NCBI RefSeq assembly: GCF_002453355.1
Contig: NZ_DKGQ01000034.1
Location: 3,670 to 38,013 of the forward strand
From: Psychrobacter sp. UBA6766
GTDB taxonomy: Bacteria > Pseudomonadota > Gammaproteobacteria > Pseudomonadales > Moraxellaceae
Reading direction: 5' to 3'
Length of the DNA: 34,344 nt
Shown: piece by piece, positions 1 through 10,430 of the stretch
Position numbering within the stretch: the first letter of the stretch is position 1
Layout of the letters: each line of letters opens with the position of its first letter
Notes under the pieces: generated by a model
What the model was told of the DNA's origin: nothing
The model's database searches: none
What the model saw: the letters and a program-made list of their open reading frames with translations, nothing else
Position numbers and translations under genes: made by a program

Positions 1-2
1 TT

Positions 3-3000
3 GGTGAAGGGGTGGTTGATGAGGATGGTAACTTTGAAGTTGATTTAAATCCACCGCAAGTAGATGGCGAAGAGATCGAAGCCACCTTAACAGACCCTGC
101 GGGGAACACCTCTGATTCTGCAAATGTGAGCGCTCCTGATATAACTGCGCCTGATGCACCAACTGAAGTCACCATCGGTAATGGCGATGCCTTTATCACC
201 GCTGACGAGATTGATGCCGAGGGTAACGTTGACGTGGTGGTTGGCTTACCAAATAGTGCAGCAGTTGGAGATACCCTTATCATTAGTGGTAATGGAGAGA
301 TGATAAGGCATGTCTTAACGCAAGTCGATCTTGATAACACTGAAATCACCGTTCAACTACCAGCGCCAGCGGAAGGAGAGAGTCTTGACGTTGTTGCCAG
401 CTTAGCAGACTCGGCTGGGAACCAGTCAGATCCTACTAATGGATCGGCCACGCGCGACACCATCGCCCCTGATGAAACCAGCACTTTTATAACGATTGAT
501 CCTCTAACCGATGACAACGTTATTAATAAAGCAGAGTCAGAAAGAGATGTAGCGGTTACTGGCACAGTTGAGGGCGACTTTACAGCAGGTGATACCGTCA
601 CAGTTACCGTCAATGGCCAAAACTATGAAAGCACAGTTGCAGCAGACGGTACGTTTAGTATAGCTGTCTCAGGTGACGATTTAGTCAATGACAGTCAAGT
701 AATCGTTACTGTCACCGCCACTGATGCTGCTGGAAACGTGGGTCAAGTGAGTAAAACCCAAGACTATGACGTTGACCTTATTGCACCAAGTGCCCCAGCA
801 GATATCACTATCGGTAATGGTGATGCCTTTATCACCGCCGACGAGATTGATGCCGAGGGTAACGTTAGTGTCGTTGTGGGGTTACCAGATGATGCTGAAG
901 TTGGTGATACCATCAACGTCAATGGTAAAGAGCAAGCCTTAACAGAAGACGACATCATCAATGGTGAAGTGGTTGTTAAATTACCAGCGCCAACTAAAGA
1001 CGCAACACTTGACGTCACTGCCAACCTAACAGACCCTGCTGGGAATCAATCAGATACGGCTGATAAATCATTTGAACGTGATACCACTCCTCCTAATGAA
1101 ACCAGCACTTTTATAACGATTGATCCTCTAACCGATGACAACGTTATTAATAAAGCAGAGTCAGAAAGAGATGTAGCGGTTACTGGCACAGTTGAAGGTG
1201 ATTTTACAGTAGGTGATATCGTCACAGTTACCGTCAATGGTCAAAACTATGAAAGCACAGTTGCAGCAGACGGTACATTTAATATTACCGTTTCAGGAAA
1301 TGACCTTGCTAATGACAGTCAAGTAGTCGTTACTGTTACCGCCACTGATGCCGCTGGAAACGTAGGTCAAGTGAGTAAAACCCAAGACTATGACGTTGAC
1401 CTTATTGCTCCAAGTGCCCCAACAGATATCACTATCGGTAATGGTGATGACTATATCACCGCCGACGAGATTGATGCCGAGGGTAACGTTAGTGTCGTTG
1501 TGGGATTACCAGATAATGCTGAAGTTGGTGATACCCTTATCGTTAATGGTAATGGTACAAGCGAAGAGCATGTCTTAACACAAGACGATCTTGATTATGG
1601 GAATGTCACCGTTCAACTACCAGCCCCAGCTGAAGGCGAGAGTCTTGACGTTACTGCCAGCTTAACAGACCCTGCTGGAAACCAGTCAGCTCCATCACCT
1701 CAAGCGTCCGCGACACGCGACACCATAGCACCAAGTGCCCCAACCGATATCACAGTTGGAAATGGTGATGAATATATCACTGCCGATGAGATTGTTGACG
1801 GTAACGTTGATGTGGTTGTGGGATTACCAGATGATGCTGAAGTTGGGGATGCCCTTATCGTTAGTGGAAATGGTACAAGCAAAGAGCATATCTTAACACA
1901 AGGCGATCTTGTTTCTGGAGATGTCACCGTCCAACTACCAGCGCCAGAAGAAGGAGAGAGTCTTGACGTCACTGCTAACCTAACAGACCCTGCTGGGAAT
2001 GCGTCAAATAATGCAACTGGCAATAGTGGTATTGTAGACACTACCCCGCCCAATGCCCCAACAGACATCACTATCGGTAATGGCGACGCCTTTATCACCG
2101 CCGATGAGATTATTGATGGCAACGTTAATGTCGTTGTGGGATTACCAGAGGATGCTGAAGTTGGTGGCAGCGTTGTAGTGAATGGTCAAGAGCAAGAAAT
2201 CATAGCAGAAGATATTGAAGCGGGTAACATCACGGTTAAAGTTCCTGCCCCAATCGAGGGTGAAGAACTTCAGATTATCGCAAGTGTTAAAGATCCAGCT
2301 GGAAACAAGTCAGAAACGGTTGAGGAATCGGCGACACGCGATACCGCTAACGCCCCACGTGCTCCTGAAAGTGTCACTATTGGTAATGGTGATGAATATA
2401 TTACGGCCAATGAGATTGACGGAGACGGCAATGTTGAGGTAGTGGTTGGCTTAGCAGCTGATGCAGCAGTCGGTGGTATCCTTGTTATAAATAGTAACGA
2501 TGGAACAAAGGTTGAGCATGAGTTGATACAAGCAGATATTGATATTGGTAACGTTACCGTTCAACTACCAGCGCCAGTAGAAGATGGTAAATTAATAGCT
2601 TCTGCTAACATCAAAGTAGGTAACGAAGTATCAACGTCGATAACAGCGAATGCTATTCGCGACACCATCGCCCCTGATGAAACTAGCACTTCTGTAACAA
2701 TTGATCCTCTAACCGATGACAACGTTATTAATAAAGCAGAGTCAGAAGGAGAGGTTGCCGTTACTGGCACAGTTGAAGGCGACTTCACAGTAGGGGATAC
2801 CGTCATAATTACCGTCAATGGCCAAAGCTATGAAAGCACAGTTGCCGCCGACGGCACTTTTAGTATCGATGTCTCAGGTAATGATCTAGCTAATGACAGT
2901 CAAGTAGTCGTTACTATTACCGCTACTGATGCTGCTGGAAACGTGGGTCAAGTGAGCGAAACCCAAGACTATGCAGTTGACCTTGTTGCTCCGAGTGCCC

Positions 3001-6000
3001 CAACCGACATCACAGTTGGTAATGGTGATGCCTTTATCACCGCCGACGAGATTGATGCCGAAGGTAACGTTGATGTGGTTGTGGGTTTACCAGACGATGC
3101 TGAAGTTGGTGACACCATTAACGTCAATGGTCAAGAGCAAGAAATCACCGCAGAAGATATGGAAGCGGGCAACATTACCATTAAAGTTCCAGCCCCGATC
3201 GAGGGTGAAGAGCTTGAGATTACCGCAAGTGTTAAAGACCCAGCTGGAAACCTGTCAGATCCTACTGTTGGATCGGCCACACGCGACACCATCGCCCCAA
3301 GCGCACCAACCGATATCACTGTGGGTAACGGCGACGCCTATATCACCGCCGACGAGATTGATGCCGAGGGTAACGTTGATGTCGTTGTGGGATTACCAAA
3401 CGACGCTGAAGTTGGGGATATCCTTATCGTTAGTGGTAACGGTGCAAGCGAAGAGCATGTCTTAACACAAGACGATCTTGATTCTGGAGATGTCACCGTC
3501 CAACTACTAGCGCCAGCTGAAGAAGAGAGTCTTGACGTCACTGCTAACCTGACAGACCCTGCTGGAAACGTATCAGATGATAAGACTGTCAATGTTGGTA
3601 TCGTGGATACTACTGAAATTATCGCCGCGGCTGATAATTTTGTCGATTTGCAACTAAATGCTGATCCATTAGAGATAGTAAACGACACACCATCAGACTT
3701 GAATAAGACAGGATTTACCGTGGTTGGTGCAAGTTTAGGTCCCGTACTTGGTGCAGGTGTTGCCGCTGATGTCGTTAAAAACTCAGTGGTGCTTGAAGTA
3801 GGTGAAGATCAAGTTCGAGAAGTAACCGTTAAAGGAAATGCGGGCGGTATTCAAGTTGCTGGGACCATGGATTTGAGCTTATATAAATTGAATGAGTCTA
3901 CCAATGAATGGGAGCTGCAAGAAGTCAAAGAAAACTGGGTGGTGTCTTATTTACTAGGAGGCGTGTCCAAAGATACGGATTTTAGCTTAGATGAAGGTCA
4001 GTGGCTCTTTGTTATGTCTGGTGGTGAAGGTATCTCAGCATTAACAGGTTATACGCTGCAATTTGAAAAAGATGTCGTTTTAGACTATTCCGAAGCAACA
4101 GCGATCAGTGGTTCAGTGACAGGCAATATTTTAGCGGATGATGATTCTAGCTTTAGCTATGATGAACTGCCAAGTGGGACCACGGTTACCTCTATTACCT
4201 CACCTGATGGTATACAAGAGGTCGAATCAGGTAATACAATCGTTCAAGGGCAATATGGGACCTTAACCATATCGCCTAATGGTAACTATGAGTATAGTGT
4301 CAATGAAGACTTCCGCGGGCCGTATGGTAGTGAAGAAAGTTTCACTTATACGGTTACCTCACCTGACGGTAATACCGCTTCTGCTGAGCTTACCATTGAA
4401 TTAAATATTCTTCCTGCGGACAAGCAGATTAAGGTTGATGAAAGTCTAGTGATCGATGCCGAACCCACTGCCATCTTAGACACAGAGAATTCTGAGATTA
4501 ACGACGCCGTTGGCTTTGGGGTTCTGGATTTGAGCTTTGGCTCGTCATCGGTGCTAGATCTTGAGCTGCTAGGAGGTAAGCCGCCGCTTGAATTTACTGT
4601 TGGTGACAATCAAGTTCGTGAGCTTACCCTGCACGGAAGCGCTGGTGGGGTAGAGCTTGCAAAAACGTATAGCATGGCCGTTTACAAGCTTGACGAAGAT
4701 ACTGGACAATATGTGCAAGTACACTTTGAGAAAAACTGGTTTAACGCGCCATTCCTAGGGGGTAAATCAAATCCTTTGACTTTACAGTTTAGCGAAGGAG
4801 ATTATAAAGCTGTTTTATTAACCGCAGGCGGCGTAGGCGTGCTCAGCGGCAATGGCTTGTATGTAGATCGCGATATAATCTATGATTATGACCAACCCTC
4901 CGAGTTTATGGGCGAGATCACAGGAGATGCCACCCCAGATGCGGACACTGTAATACTTAAAGTTGGTGAAGAGCATATCACATCAGACGCCACTATGACT
5001 GTTCAGGGTCAGTACGGACAGCTGACAATCGATGCAAATGGCAACTACACTTATAGCGTAAGCAATAACGCCACTGACCCTGCTTGGCAGCCGCCCTATG
5101 GTGAAGTTGACTCATTTAGACTGGTAACTCAGGACGCAGATGGTAAAGCTGCTGTTGAAACCTTAAATATCAAAATCGGCACGCATACTGCGGTTGATGA
5201 TTTCAATAACCTTCAAGTCAGTGAGCAAAATCTTGAAACGTCAGAGAAGGTAATCGACGGTGTATCAGCGGCGACTAAAAATATTTCTCGAGATTTTACG
5301 GTTGCTGAGGATACATTGACCAGTGCGACCCTAAAAGTCGACACCACCACTATCGGCACCAGATTAGAGTATTCAATTATTGATGCTGATACTGGCGAAG
5401 TCGTTTCGACAAATAAGGGTAATGTGTCTAGATCTTTGGACGTCACTATCGATAACCTAGCGCCTGGCAACTATACCATTGAAATTAAACGAGTAGCGGG
5501 CCTTGGGCATTTAAGGATTAATGGTTCTAAATTTACCATCAAGTCATTCCATTTAGATGACTACATGGCTTCTGATATCGCTCCGGTAGAGGGCTTGCTG
5601 CTTGAAAATGACGCAGGCATAGGCAATATCGCTGAGCTGAAAGTGGGCAGTAAGTCAGTCTTTATCAGTGACCCAAACCAAGGCGCAAAATCGATTGATA
5701 TTGAAGGCTTGTATGGCACTTTGACCGTTAATAAAGACGGCAGTTACAGCTATGTACCGAATGGCAAGGAATTCGGTGTTGAAAACTTTACTTACGAAAC
5801 GATCTCTGTAACGGGCGTCAAAGAAACCGCCACCTTAGAAATTAACGTCGGCAAAAATATCGCCGCCTCTATTTACGATGATACGGCGATCAGTTCTGCC
5901 GCTGATGACAGCTTTACTATGGGCGCAGGCGCTGATACTGTTATATTTACTAATCTAGGCGGTACAGAAGGCGGCAATGGTAACAATGGCCTTGATACTT

Positions 6001-6581
6001 GGACTGACTTTGATGCCGCCCAAGGTGATAAAATTGATATTTCAGAATTGCTTGATGGTAGTCAGACGGCAAGTAACATCAATAACTATCTTGCTTATGA
6101 AAATGGCGTTCTCATGGTAGACCGCAATGGTAATTCTGAGTTTGAAGCGCTATTAGAGGTAACAGCGACCGACTTGGATGCATTGTTGGGCAGTATCGAG
6201 TGGCAAGCAGACACGGCAGGAATATCTACCTTTAGTATTGGTGCCATTGGTGAGGATACCATTAGCCTGGTCGATAGCAATTTTAACTCACCGCTAGTAG
6301 GGCTAGATGAAGCATTTGATGATTTCGACTTGACTCAAGAAGCTCAAAACATCAGCTTATCTGATCTCCTTGAACCAGAAGTAATTGATATCAGTGGTTC
6401 TGGTATCACTACGTTAGCAGCCGAAACGAGTGATGGTACCGCTGATCTGCAAAGCAGTGACTGGGCTGGTAAAGAACACATATCCATGAATGGTTCGGAG
6501 CAGGCGAACAATGCTTGGCAAATAGATAGTACTTCATCTTCTCAGTTTTATATTGATACAGATATTGCCCATGTTATCTAG
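3..6581 (+). CDS. Giant BapA/LapA-like repeat adhesin, 3' part (5' end outside window)
   Basis: The frame is open from the first bases, so the start lies to the left; about 2190 residues are visible. The protein is a secreted surface adhesin or biofilm matrix protein. Eight Ig-like repeats of about 100 residues (core SAPTDITIGNGDAFITADEI) start near nt 156, 789, 1413, 1732, 2050, 2356, 2991 and 3297. They alternate with three copies of a second type (core DPLTDDNVINKAES) near 471, 1095 and 2676. Acidic motifs such as TDPAGN recur, as in calcium-stabilised Big-type domains. From about 3610 to 5860 come larger BapA-like modules with VCBS-like ends (YGTLTISPNGNYEYS). A type I secretion target region (FTMGAGADTVIF, then DTWTDFDAAQGDKIDISELL) lies near 5900-6060. 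The secretion genes follow directly. The size is typical of the family. The exact adhesin subfamily and ligand cannot be told without the N-terminus. Confidence 0.9.
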   Translation, partial: GEGVVDEDGNFEVDLNPPQVDGEEIEATLTDPAGNTSDSANVSAPDITAPDAPTEVTIGNGDAFITADEIDAEGNVDVVVGLPNSAAVGDTLIISGNGEMIRHVLTQVDLDNTEITVQLPAPAEGESLDVVASLADSAGNQSDPTNGSATRDTIAPDETSTFITIDPLTDDNVINKAESERDVAVTGTVEGDFTAGDTVTVTVNGQNYESTVAADGTFSIAVSGDDLVNDSQVIVTVTATDAAGNVGQVSKTQDYDVDLIAPSAPADITIGNGDAFITADEIDAEGNVSVVVGLPDDAEVGDTINVNGKEQALTEDDIINGEVVVKLPAPTKDATLDVTANLTDPAGNQSDTADKSFERDTTPPNETSTFITIDPLTDDNVINKAESERDVAVTGTVEGDFTVGDIVTVTVNGQNYESTVAADGTFNITVSGNDLANDSQVVVTVTATDAAGNVGQVSKTQDYDVDLIAPSAPTDITIGNGDDYITADEIDAEGNVSVVVGLPDNAEVGDTLIVNGNGTSEEHVLTQDDLDYGNVTVQLPAPAEGESLDVTASLTDPAGNQSAPSPQASATRDTIAPSAPTDITVGNGDEYITADEIVDGNVDVVVGLPDDAEVGDALIVSGNGTSKEHILTQGDLVSGDVTVQLPAPEEGESLDVTANLTDPAGNASNNATGNSGIVDTTPPNAPTDITIGNGDAFITADEIIDGNVNVVVGLPEDAEVGGSVVVNGQEQEIIAEDIEAGNITVKVPAPIEGEELQIIASVKDPAGNKSETVEESATRDTANAPRAPESVTIGNGDEYITANEIDGDGNVEVVVGLAADAAVGGILVINSNDGTKVEHELIQADIDIGNVTVQLPAPVEDGKLIASANIKVGNEVSTSITANAIRDTIAPDETSTSVTIDPLTDDNVINKAESEGEVAVTGTVEGDFTVGDTVIITVNGQSYESTVAADGTFSIDVSGNDLANDSQVVVTITATDAAGNVGQVSETQDYAVDLVAPSAPTDITVGNGDAFITADEIDAEGNVDVVVGLPDDAEVGDTINVNGQEQEITAEDMEAGNITIKVPAPIEGEELEITASVKDPAGNLSDPTVGSATRDTIAPSAPTDITVGNGDAYITADEIDAEGNVDVVVGLPNDAEVGDILIVSGNGASEEHVLTQDDLDSGDVTVQLLAPAEEESLDVTANLTDPAGNVSDDKTVNVGIVDTTEIIAAADNFVDLQLNADPLEIVNDTPSDLNKTGFTVVGASLGPVLGAGVAADVVKNSVVLEVGEDQVREVTVKGNAGGIQVAGTMDLSLYKLNESTNEWELQEVKENWVVSYLLGGVSKDTDFSLDEGQWLFVMSGGEGISALTGYTLQFEKDVVLDYSEATAISGSVTGNILADDDSSFSYDELPSGTTVTSITSPDGIQEVESGNTIVQGQYGTLTISPNGNYEYSVNEDFRGPYGSEESFTYTVTSPDGNTASAELTIELNILPADKQIKVDESLVIDAEPTAILDTENSEINDAVGFGVLDLSFGSSSVLDLELLGGKPPLEFTVGDNQVRELTLHGSAGGVELAKTYSMAVYKLDEDTGQYVQVHFEKNWFNAPFLGGKSNPLTLQFSEGDYKAVLLTAGGVGVLSGNGLYVDRDIIYDYDQPSEFMGEITGDATPDADTVILKVGEEHITSDATMTVQGQYGQLTIDANGNYTYSVSNNATDPAWQPPYGEVDSFRLVTQDADGKAAVETLNIKIGTHTAVDDFNNLQVSEQNLETSEKVIDGVSAATKNISRDFTVAEDTLTSATLKVDTTTIGTRLEYSIIDADTGEVVSTNKGNVSRSLDVTIDNLAPGNYTIEIKRVAGLGHLRINGSKFTIKSFHLDDYMASDIAPVEGLLLENDAGIGNIAELKVGSKSVFISDPNQGAKSIDIEGLYGTLTVNKDGSYSYVPNGKEFGVENFTYETISVTGVKETATLEINVGKNIAASIYDDTAISSAADDSFTMGAGADTVIFTNLGGTEGGNGNNGLDTWTDFDAAQGDKIDISELLDGSQTASNINNYLAYENGVLMVDRNGNSEFEALLEVTATDLDALLGSIEWQADTAGISTFSIGAIGEDTISLVDSNFNSPLVGLDEAFDDFDLTQEAQNISLSDLLEPEVIDISGSGITTLAAETSDGTADLQSSDWAGKEHISMNGSEQANNAWQIDSTSSSQFYIDTDIAHVI
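472..1195 (+). repeat. Exact 100-bp direct repeat inside the adhesin gene
   Basis: Positions 472-571 and 1096-1195 are identical by eye over 100 bp, 624 bp (208 codons) apart and in frame. A third, diverged copy starts near 2676. The copies encode the second repeat type of the adhesin. Such in-frame repeats allow recombination that changes repeat number without breaking the frame, and they are also a common cause of assembly collapse. Confidence 0.85.
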
Positions 6582-6596
6582 TGTTTTCACAGCCTT

Positions 6597-6627
6597 AAAA
6601 ACGCTTCTCGTTTGAGAAGCGTTTTTT
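6597..6627 (+). terminator. Intrinsic terminator after the adhesin gene
   Basis: A perfect 9-bp stem (ACGCTTCTC at 6601-6609, GAGAAGCGT at 6614-6622) with a 4-nt loop is followed by a T run and preceded by an A run. It lies 19 bp after the adhesin stop. It separates the adhesin transcript from the secretion genes, so these probably have their own promoter in 6628-6739. Confidence 0.9.
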
Positions 6628-6739
6628 ACGCTCTTTTTTATTCTTAATGTTAAAAGTCAATTGGCTTTCAAAACGATTGTCGCTTTGAATCATTTCTATC
6701 TTTAAATCAATTTTATACAGTCACCTACATAAATTTAAT

Positions 6740-8101
6740 ATGAAAAATCTGCTTAGCCAACGTGACGCATCTTATAGCTGGATGCTATGCCTTCGAACCC
6801 TGTGTTTGACTATTTGTTTGTATCTTTCGGTGACGACGCAAGCAGCTATCAATAGCTTACAAGTTGATAGCTTGATTACACAAGCCATTCAAACCCATCC
6901 TTTAGTAGGATCAGCCAAAGCCAATCAGCAAGCGACTACAGAAGGTATTAATGCGGCTAAGCTTAATTTATTGCCAACACCCAGTGTAAGTTCGGGATAC
7001 GATAGAGACAACGATTTTGTCTCACAAATCGCCATCCGTCAGCCTTTATGGACAGGTGGCAAACTAACAGCAGATGTTAATCAAGCCATATTCGATGATA
7101 AAGCAGCGGTTGAGCACATTTACGAACAACAAAACTTGGTCGCTAAAACGACGATTGATGCTTGGCAAAGCTATATTCAGGCTATCGCAAAACAAGACCT
7201 TCATGCTGAAAGCTTAAAAGAGCTTAATGACTTTGAAGCCATGATGCAGCGACGCGTCAATCAAGGCGTCTCCGCTCGTATTGAGCTTGACTTAGTGACC
7301 AATCGTATTTTGCAAGAGCAGACTGCTTATCAAGCGGCGGTTGAACAACAGCGCATTGCGGCCGCTAGAATTGAGCAGATTACTGGGCAGCGATTGTCTC
7401 AACTCAGCGCGGTGAGAGTTGCCAGTATTAAGGAGCTTGTCAATCAGGCCAAGCAGCAATCTGGTAATTTTGAAAAGATGGCATTTGAACAAGCCAGTTT
7501 TTATAATCCTACGGTTGTCAAAGAGCATTTTCAGATTGAATCTGCTAAGCAAGGCGTCGAAGCTCAAAAAGCAGCAAGATATCCTACTGTTTATGCGCAA
7601 TATGAACATGATTACTACCACGAAGACCGTGAGAACGATGGCACGTTCTCTTTGGGGTTGAGCTATACACCTGGCGCTGGATTCTCAAACTTAGCGTTGG
7701 CTCGAGCATCACAAGCACAGGTCAATAGTCTGATGCAGACCCAAGAGGCTGCCCGTCGTAATGTGATAGAAAATATCCAAGTCCAGTATCAGCAGTTTGT
7801 CAGTGCCAAAGATAGAGAGACTTCACTGGTTGCCGCTGTGGCAGGCGCCCAGATTGTCGTTGGCTCCTATCGCCGTCAATTTATCGCCGGGCGCAAATCG
7901 TGGCTTGAAGTATTAAATGCGGTGCGTGAGCATAACGACTATCAGGTTCAGTTATTACAAACGCGAGCAGATCTGCTTGGCGCATTTTATAAGTTACAAG
8001 TCGATTTTGGCATCATGCCGTGGCAAGAGTTTTCTCATAATCGTAAACCGATGACGCTGTTTCGGCCAACAGACTCTGTAAAAGAATGGATAAGTAAGTA
8101 A
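6740..8101 (+). CDS. TolC-like outer-membrane factor of a type I secretion system
   Basis: This 453-residue protein is of typical TolC/LapE length. It has a long hydrophobic signal sequence (residues about 15-35, likely cut after TTQA). Alternating helical stretches follow, with the two internal repeats typical of outer-membrane efflux proteins (OEP family). Motifs such as IRQPLWTGGKLTADVNQA and SYRRQFIAGRKSWLEVLNAVRE match the family. The trimer would form the outer-membrane channel and periplasmic tunnel through which the upstream adhesin leaves the cell. The next gene starts 86 bp later. No clear Shine-Dalgarno precedes the ATG at 6740; an in-frame ATG at Met15 would shorten the signal sequence. 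The role as partner of this adhesin is inferred from gene order. Confidence 0.9.
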   Translation: MKNLLSQRDASYSWMLCLRTLCLTICLYLSVTTQAAINSLQVDSLITQAIQTHPLVGSAKANQQATTEGINAAKLNLLPTPSVSSGYDRDNDFVSQIAIRQPLWTGGKLTADVNQAIFDDKAAVEHIYEQQNLVAKTTIDAWQSYIQAIAKQDLHAESLKELNDFEAMMQRRVNQGVSARIELDLVTNRILQEQTAYQAAVEQQRIAAARIEQITGQRLSQLSAVRVASIKELVNQAKQQSGNFEKMAFEQASFYNPTVVKEHFQIESAKQGVEAQKAARYPTVYAQYEHDYYHEDRENDGTFSLGLSYTPGAGFSNLALARASQAQVNSLMQTQEAARRNVIENIQVQYQQFVSAKDRETSLVAAVAGAQIVVGSYRRQFIAGRKSWLEVLNAVREHNDYQVQLLQTRADLLGAFYKLQVDFGIMPWQEFSHNRKPMTLFRPTDSVKEWISK

Positions 8102-8187
8102 TATGAGATAAACTCGAATCACAATCTGAGTTATAAGTTAGAGATGGATTAGAGTGAGATCAGACTATTTTAAATATTAAATAAGCG

Positions 8188-10428
8188 ATGAGTATGACTC
8201 CACATTTGCAACCGATCGATAATACCGCTATTCATCAAGGCGACCAACAGCTTAGTTTTGATCAAGCTGATGTGACTAAGTCTCTAATAGATGCGATTAG
8301 GCACTTACTCAGCCAACAAGGGTACCCAATAGATAATATACGTCTGAACGATGTGGTTTATCAACACACCTCGCTTAATCACTCTGAGTTAGAAGACGTG
8401 GTTGCTGTGCTAAAAGGTATTGGCATAAAAGACATGCCAGAGATATTAGAGCAACCAGACGCCGCTTTTTTGCCTTTATTAGCGTATCGACAAGACATAG
8501 GCTGGGGCGTTATTGACAGCCAGACCCCACAAAAAACTTGGAATTTTCGACAAGAGAACAATCACGTTCACACGCATCGTGATGAGCTGGCGTTAGTTTT
8601 AAGAATTCGCTTAAAGGACGATCATATTAAACAGCGTAATACTTCTTTTTCTGATTTACTCAAGTCCGATTTGGGAAATTACAAAGGCATACTGTTTGAA
8701 GCCATTATCGCTACTTTTTTAATCAATATGTTGGCCCTTGCGGTGTCATTATTTTCGATGCAAGTTTACGATCGGGTGATTCCGACGCGTAGTGAATATA
8801 CGCTGATTATTTTAGCCAGTGGCGTATTTTTAGTCATTCTCTTTGAAGCGTTTATGAAGTTTTCACGTTCCAGAATTATGGACAAGGTGGTTGTCGGTCT
8901 TGATCAATATCTGTCTCGTGAAGTTTTTCAGCGATTGCTAAAAGTTCGTATAGACCAGATGCCAGGCTCGGTAGGTTCTATGGCAGCTCAGCTTCGAGGC
9001 TATGAGCAAGTTCGAAGTTTTTTTACGGCCAGCACTTTATTTGGCTTGGTTGATTTACCGATGACCATTATTTTTATCAGCTTAATAGCGTTTATTGGGT
9101 CACCCTTTGTCGCACTCGTTCCTATCATCGCCGCGGTCATTGCCATAATAATGGGGCTATCGGCTCGCAAGCGTATTGATGCCATTGCAGCCGAGGGGGC
9201 GACGGCGTCTTATTATAAGACGGGGCTATTGGTAGAAGCAGTTGAGGGCGTGGAGACCATAAAAGCGGGCGCGGGTAATTGGAAGTTTTTATCACGCTGG
9301 CTTGATGTTATGAATGTCACGGTCAAAAACGATTTGGACATGAAGCATGCTAATGATAATTTAACGTATTTTACCCAAATGCTCCAACAAGTTAGCTATG
9401 TCGGTATCGTGATCATAGGCTCATTTGTGGTCATGAAAGGCGATATGACAATGGGCGGGTTGATTGCGTGTTCTATATTGGGCGGAAGAGTGTTGGCACC
9501 GGTCATGGCGCTGCCTAATTTACTCGTGCAATACTCCCATGCCAAAGCGGCCAAGCTAAATATTGAAACCTTGTTTTCATTGGAGCAAGACAACCATGAC
9601 GTTGCTTATCCTTTATCTCCTAGTCGGATAAAAGGCTTTTATCAGTGTGATAATGTGGTATTTAATTATCAAGACAATGACAGACCTGCCATCAATATCA
9701 ATAAACTCGCCATTCGTCCAGGAGAGCGTATCGCGATACTAGGTCCAATAGGGTCAGGCAAGTCTACTTTGCTTAAGGTACTGGCAGGATTATATGCCCC
9801 AACTAAAGGACGAGTATTGTTAGATGGTCTAGATATACACCAAATAAGCCGCGAAACCTTAAGCGAGCGTTTGGGGTATTTGCAACAAGATCATCGATTG
9901 TTTCAAGGGACGTTAAGAGAAAATTTATTGATAGGAATGCCAGCGCCTGACGATGATGTGTTACAAGAAGCATTGATAAAAACAGGATTAATCAACCTCG
10001 TTTCTAGCCATTCAAGCGGGCTAGATTTACCGATTAGTGAAGGTGGTCGCGGTCTGTCAGGCGGACAAAAACAGCTCGTGGCTTTTACGCGCTTACTACT
10101 AACTCGGCCCAACGTATTTTTACTCGATGAACCAACAGCTGCAATGGACAATAGACAAGAACAGCATTGCTTACGCGTGCTCAAGCAAGAATTAGCAGGC
10201 GGTCAAACCTTTATTGTGTCGACACACAAAACCGCGCTCCTAGAGCTGGTGGATAGGATTATTATTATGGACAATCAGCGCATCATTATTGATGGTCCAA
10301 AACAAGCTGTTCTTGAAGAGCTAGGGAATAATGAACAAGCAAAAAAGTCGCCCGCTCAAGCCACAAACAAAGCTGTTAAAAATAACCTTGTTAAACCCAA
10401 AAATCTATTAAATGCTCAAGGTCAGTAA
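8188..10428 (+). CDS. Type I secretion ABC transporter (LapB/BapB-like)
   Basis: This 746-residue inner-membrane exporter has a permease fused to an ATPase. The N-terminal part (about 1-150) resembles a C39-peptidase-like domain but shows no catalytic cysteine motif, as in LapB-type and HlyB-type exporters that do not cleave their substrate. The transmembrane region lies at about 165-460 (opening with LFEAIIATFLINMLALAVS). The nucleotide-binding domain has Walker A GPIGSGKST (about 519-527), signature LSGGQKQ (about 622-628), Walker B VFLLDEP and switch histidine STHK. It would power adhesin export with the TolC-like and HlyD-like neighbours. The adaptor gene starts two bases after its stop, so the two are surely co-translated. 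A lysine-rich tail of about 40 residues follows the ATPase domain. Confidence 0.93.
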   Translation: MSMTPHLQPIDNTAIHQGDQQLSFDQADVTKSLIDAIRHLLSQQGYPIDNIRLNDVVYQHTSLNHSELEDVVAVLKGIGIKDMPEILEQPDAAFLPLLAYRQDIGWGVIDSQTPQKTWNFRQENNHVHTHRDELALVLRIRLKDDHIKQRNTSFSDLLKSDLGNYKGILFEAIIATFLINMLALAVSLFSMQVYDRVIPTRSEYTLIILASGVFLVILFEAFMKFSRSRIMDKVVVGLDQYLSREVFQRLLKVRIDQMPGSVGSMAAQLRGYEQVRSFFTASTLFGLVDLPMTIIFISLIAFIGSPFVALVPIIAAVIAIIMGLSARKRIDAIAAEGATASYYKTGLLVEAVEGVETIKAGAGNWKFLSRWLDVMNVTVKNDLDMKHANDNLTYFTQMLQQVSYVGIVIIGSFVVMKGDMTMGGLIACSILGGRVLAPVMALPNLLVQYSHAKAAKLNIETLFSLEQDNHDVAYPLSPSRIKGFYQCDNVVFNYQDNDRPAININKLAIRPGERIAILGPIGSGKSTLLKVLAGLYAPTKGRVLLDGLDIHQISRETLSERLGYLQQDHRLFQGTLRENLLIGMPAPDDDVLQEALIKTGLINLVSSHSSGLDLPISEGGRGLSGGQKQLVAFTRLLLTRPNVFLLDEPTAAMDNRQEQHCLRVLKQELAGGQTFIVSTHKTALLELVDRIIIMDNQRIIIDGPKQAVLEELGNNEQAKKSPAQATNKAVKNNLVKPKNLLNAQGQ

Positions 10429-10430
10429 GT

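Noticed and set aside
353..3688. Many long open frames on the minus strand and in other + frames inside the adhesin gene (for example 1700-2122 minus, 3338-3688 minus, 2971-3465 plus)
   Set aside because: They recur at the same place in each repeat and have biased, low-complexity translations. They are shadows of the repetitive coding frame.
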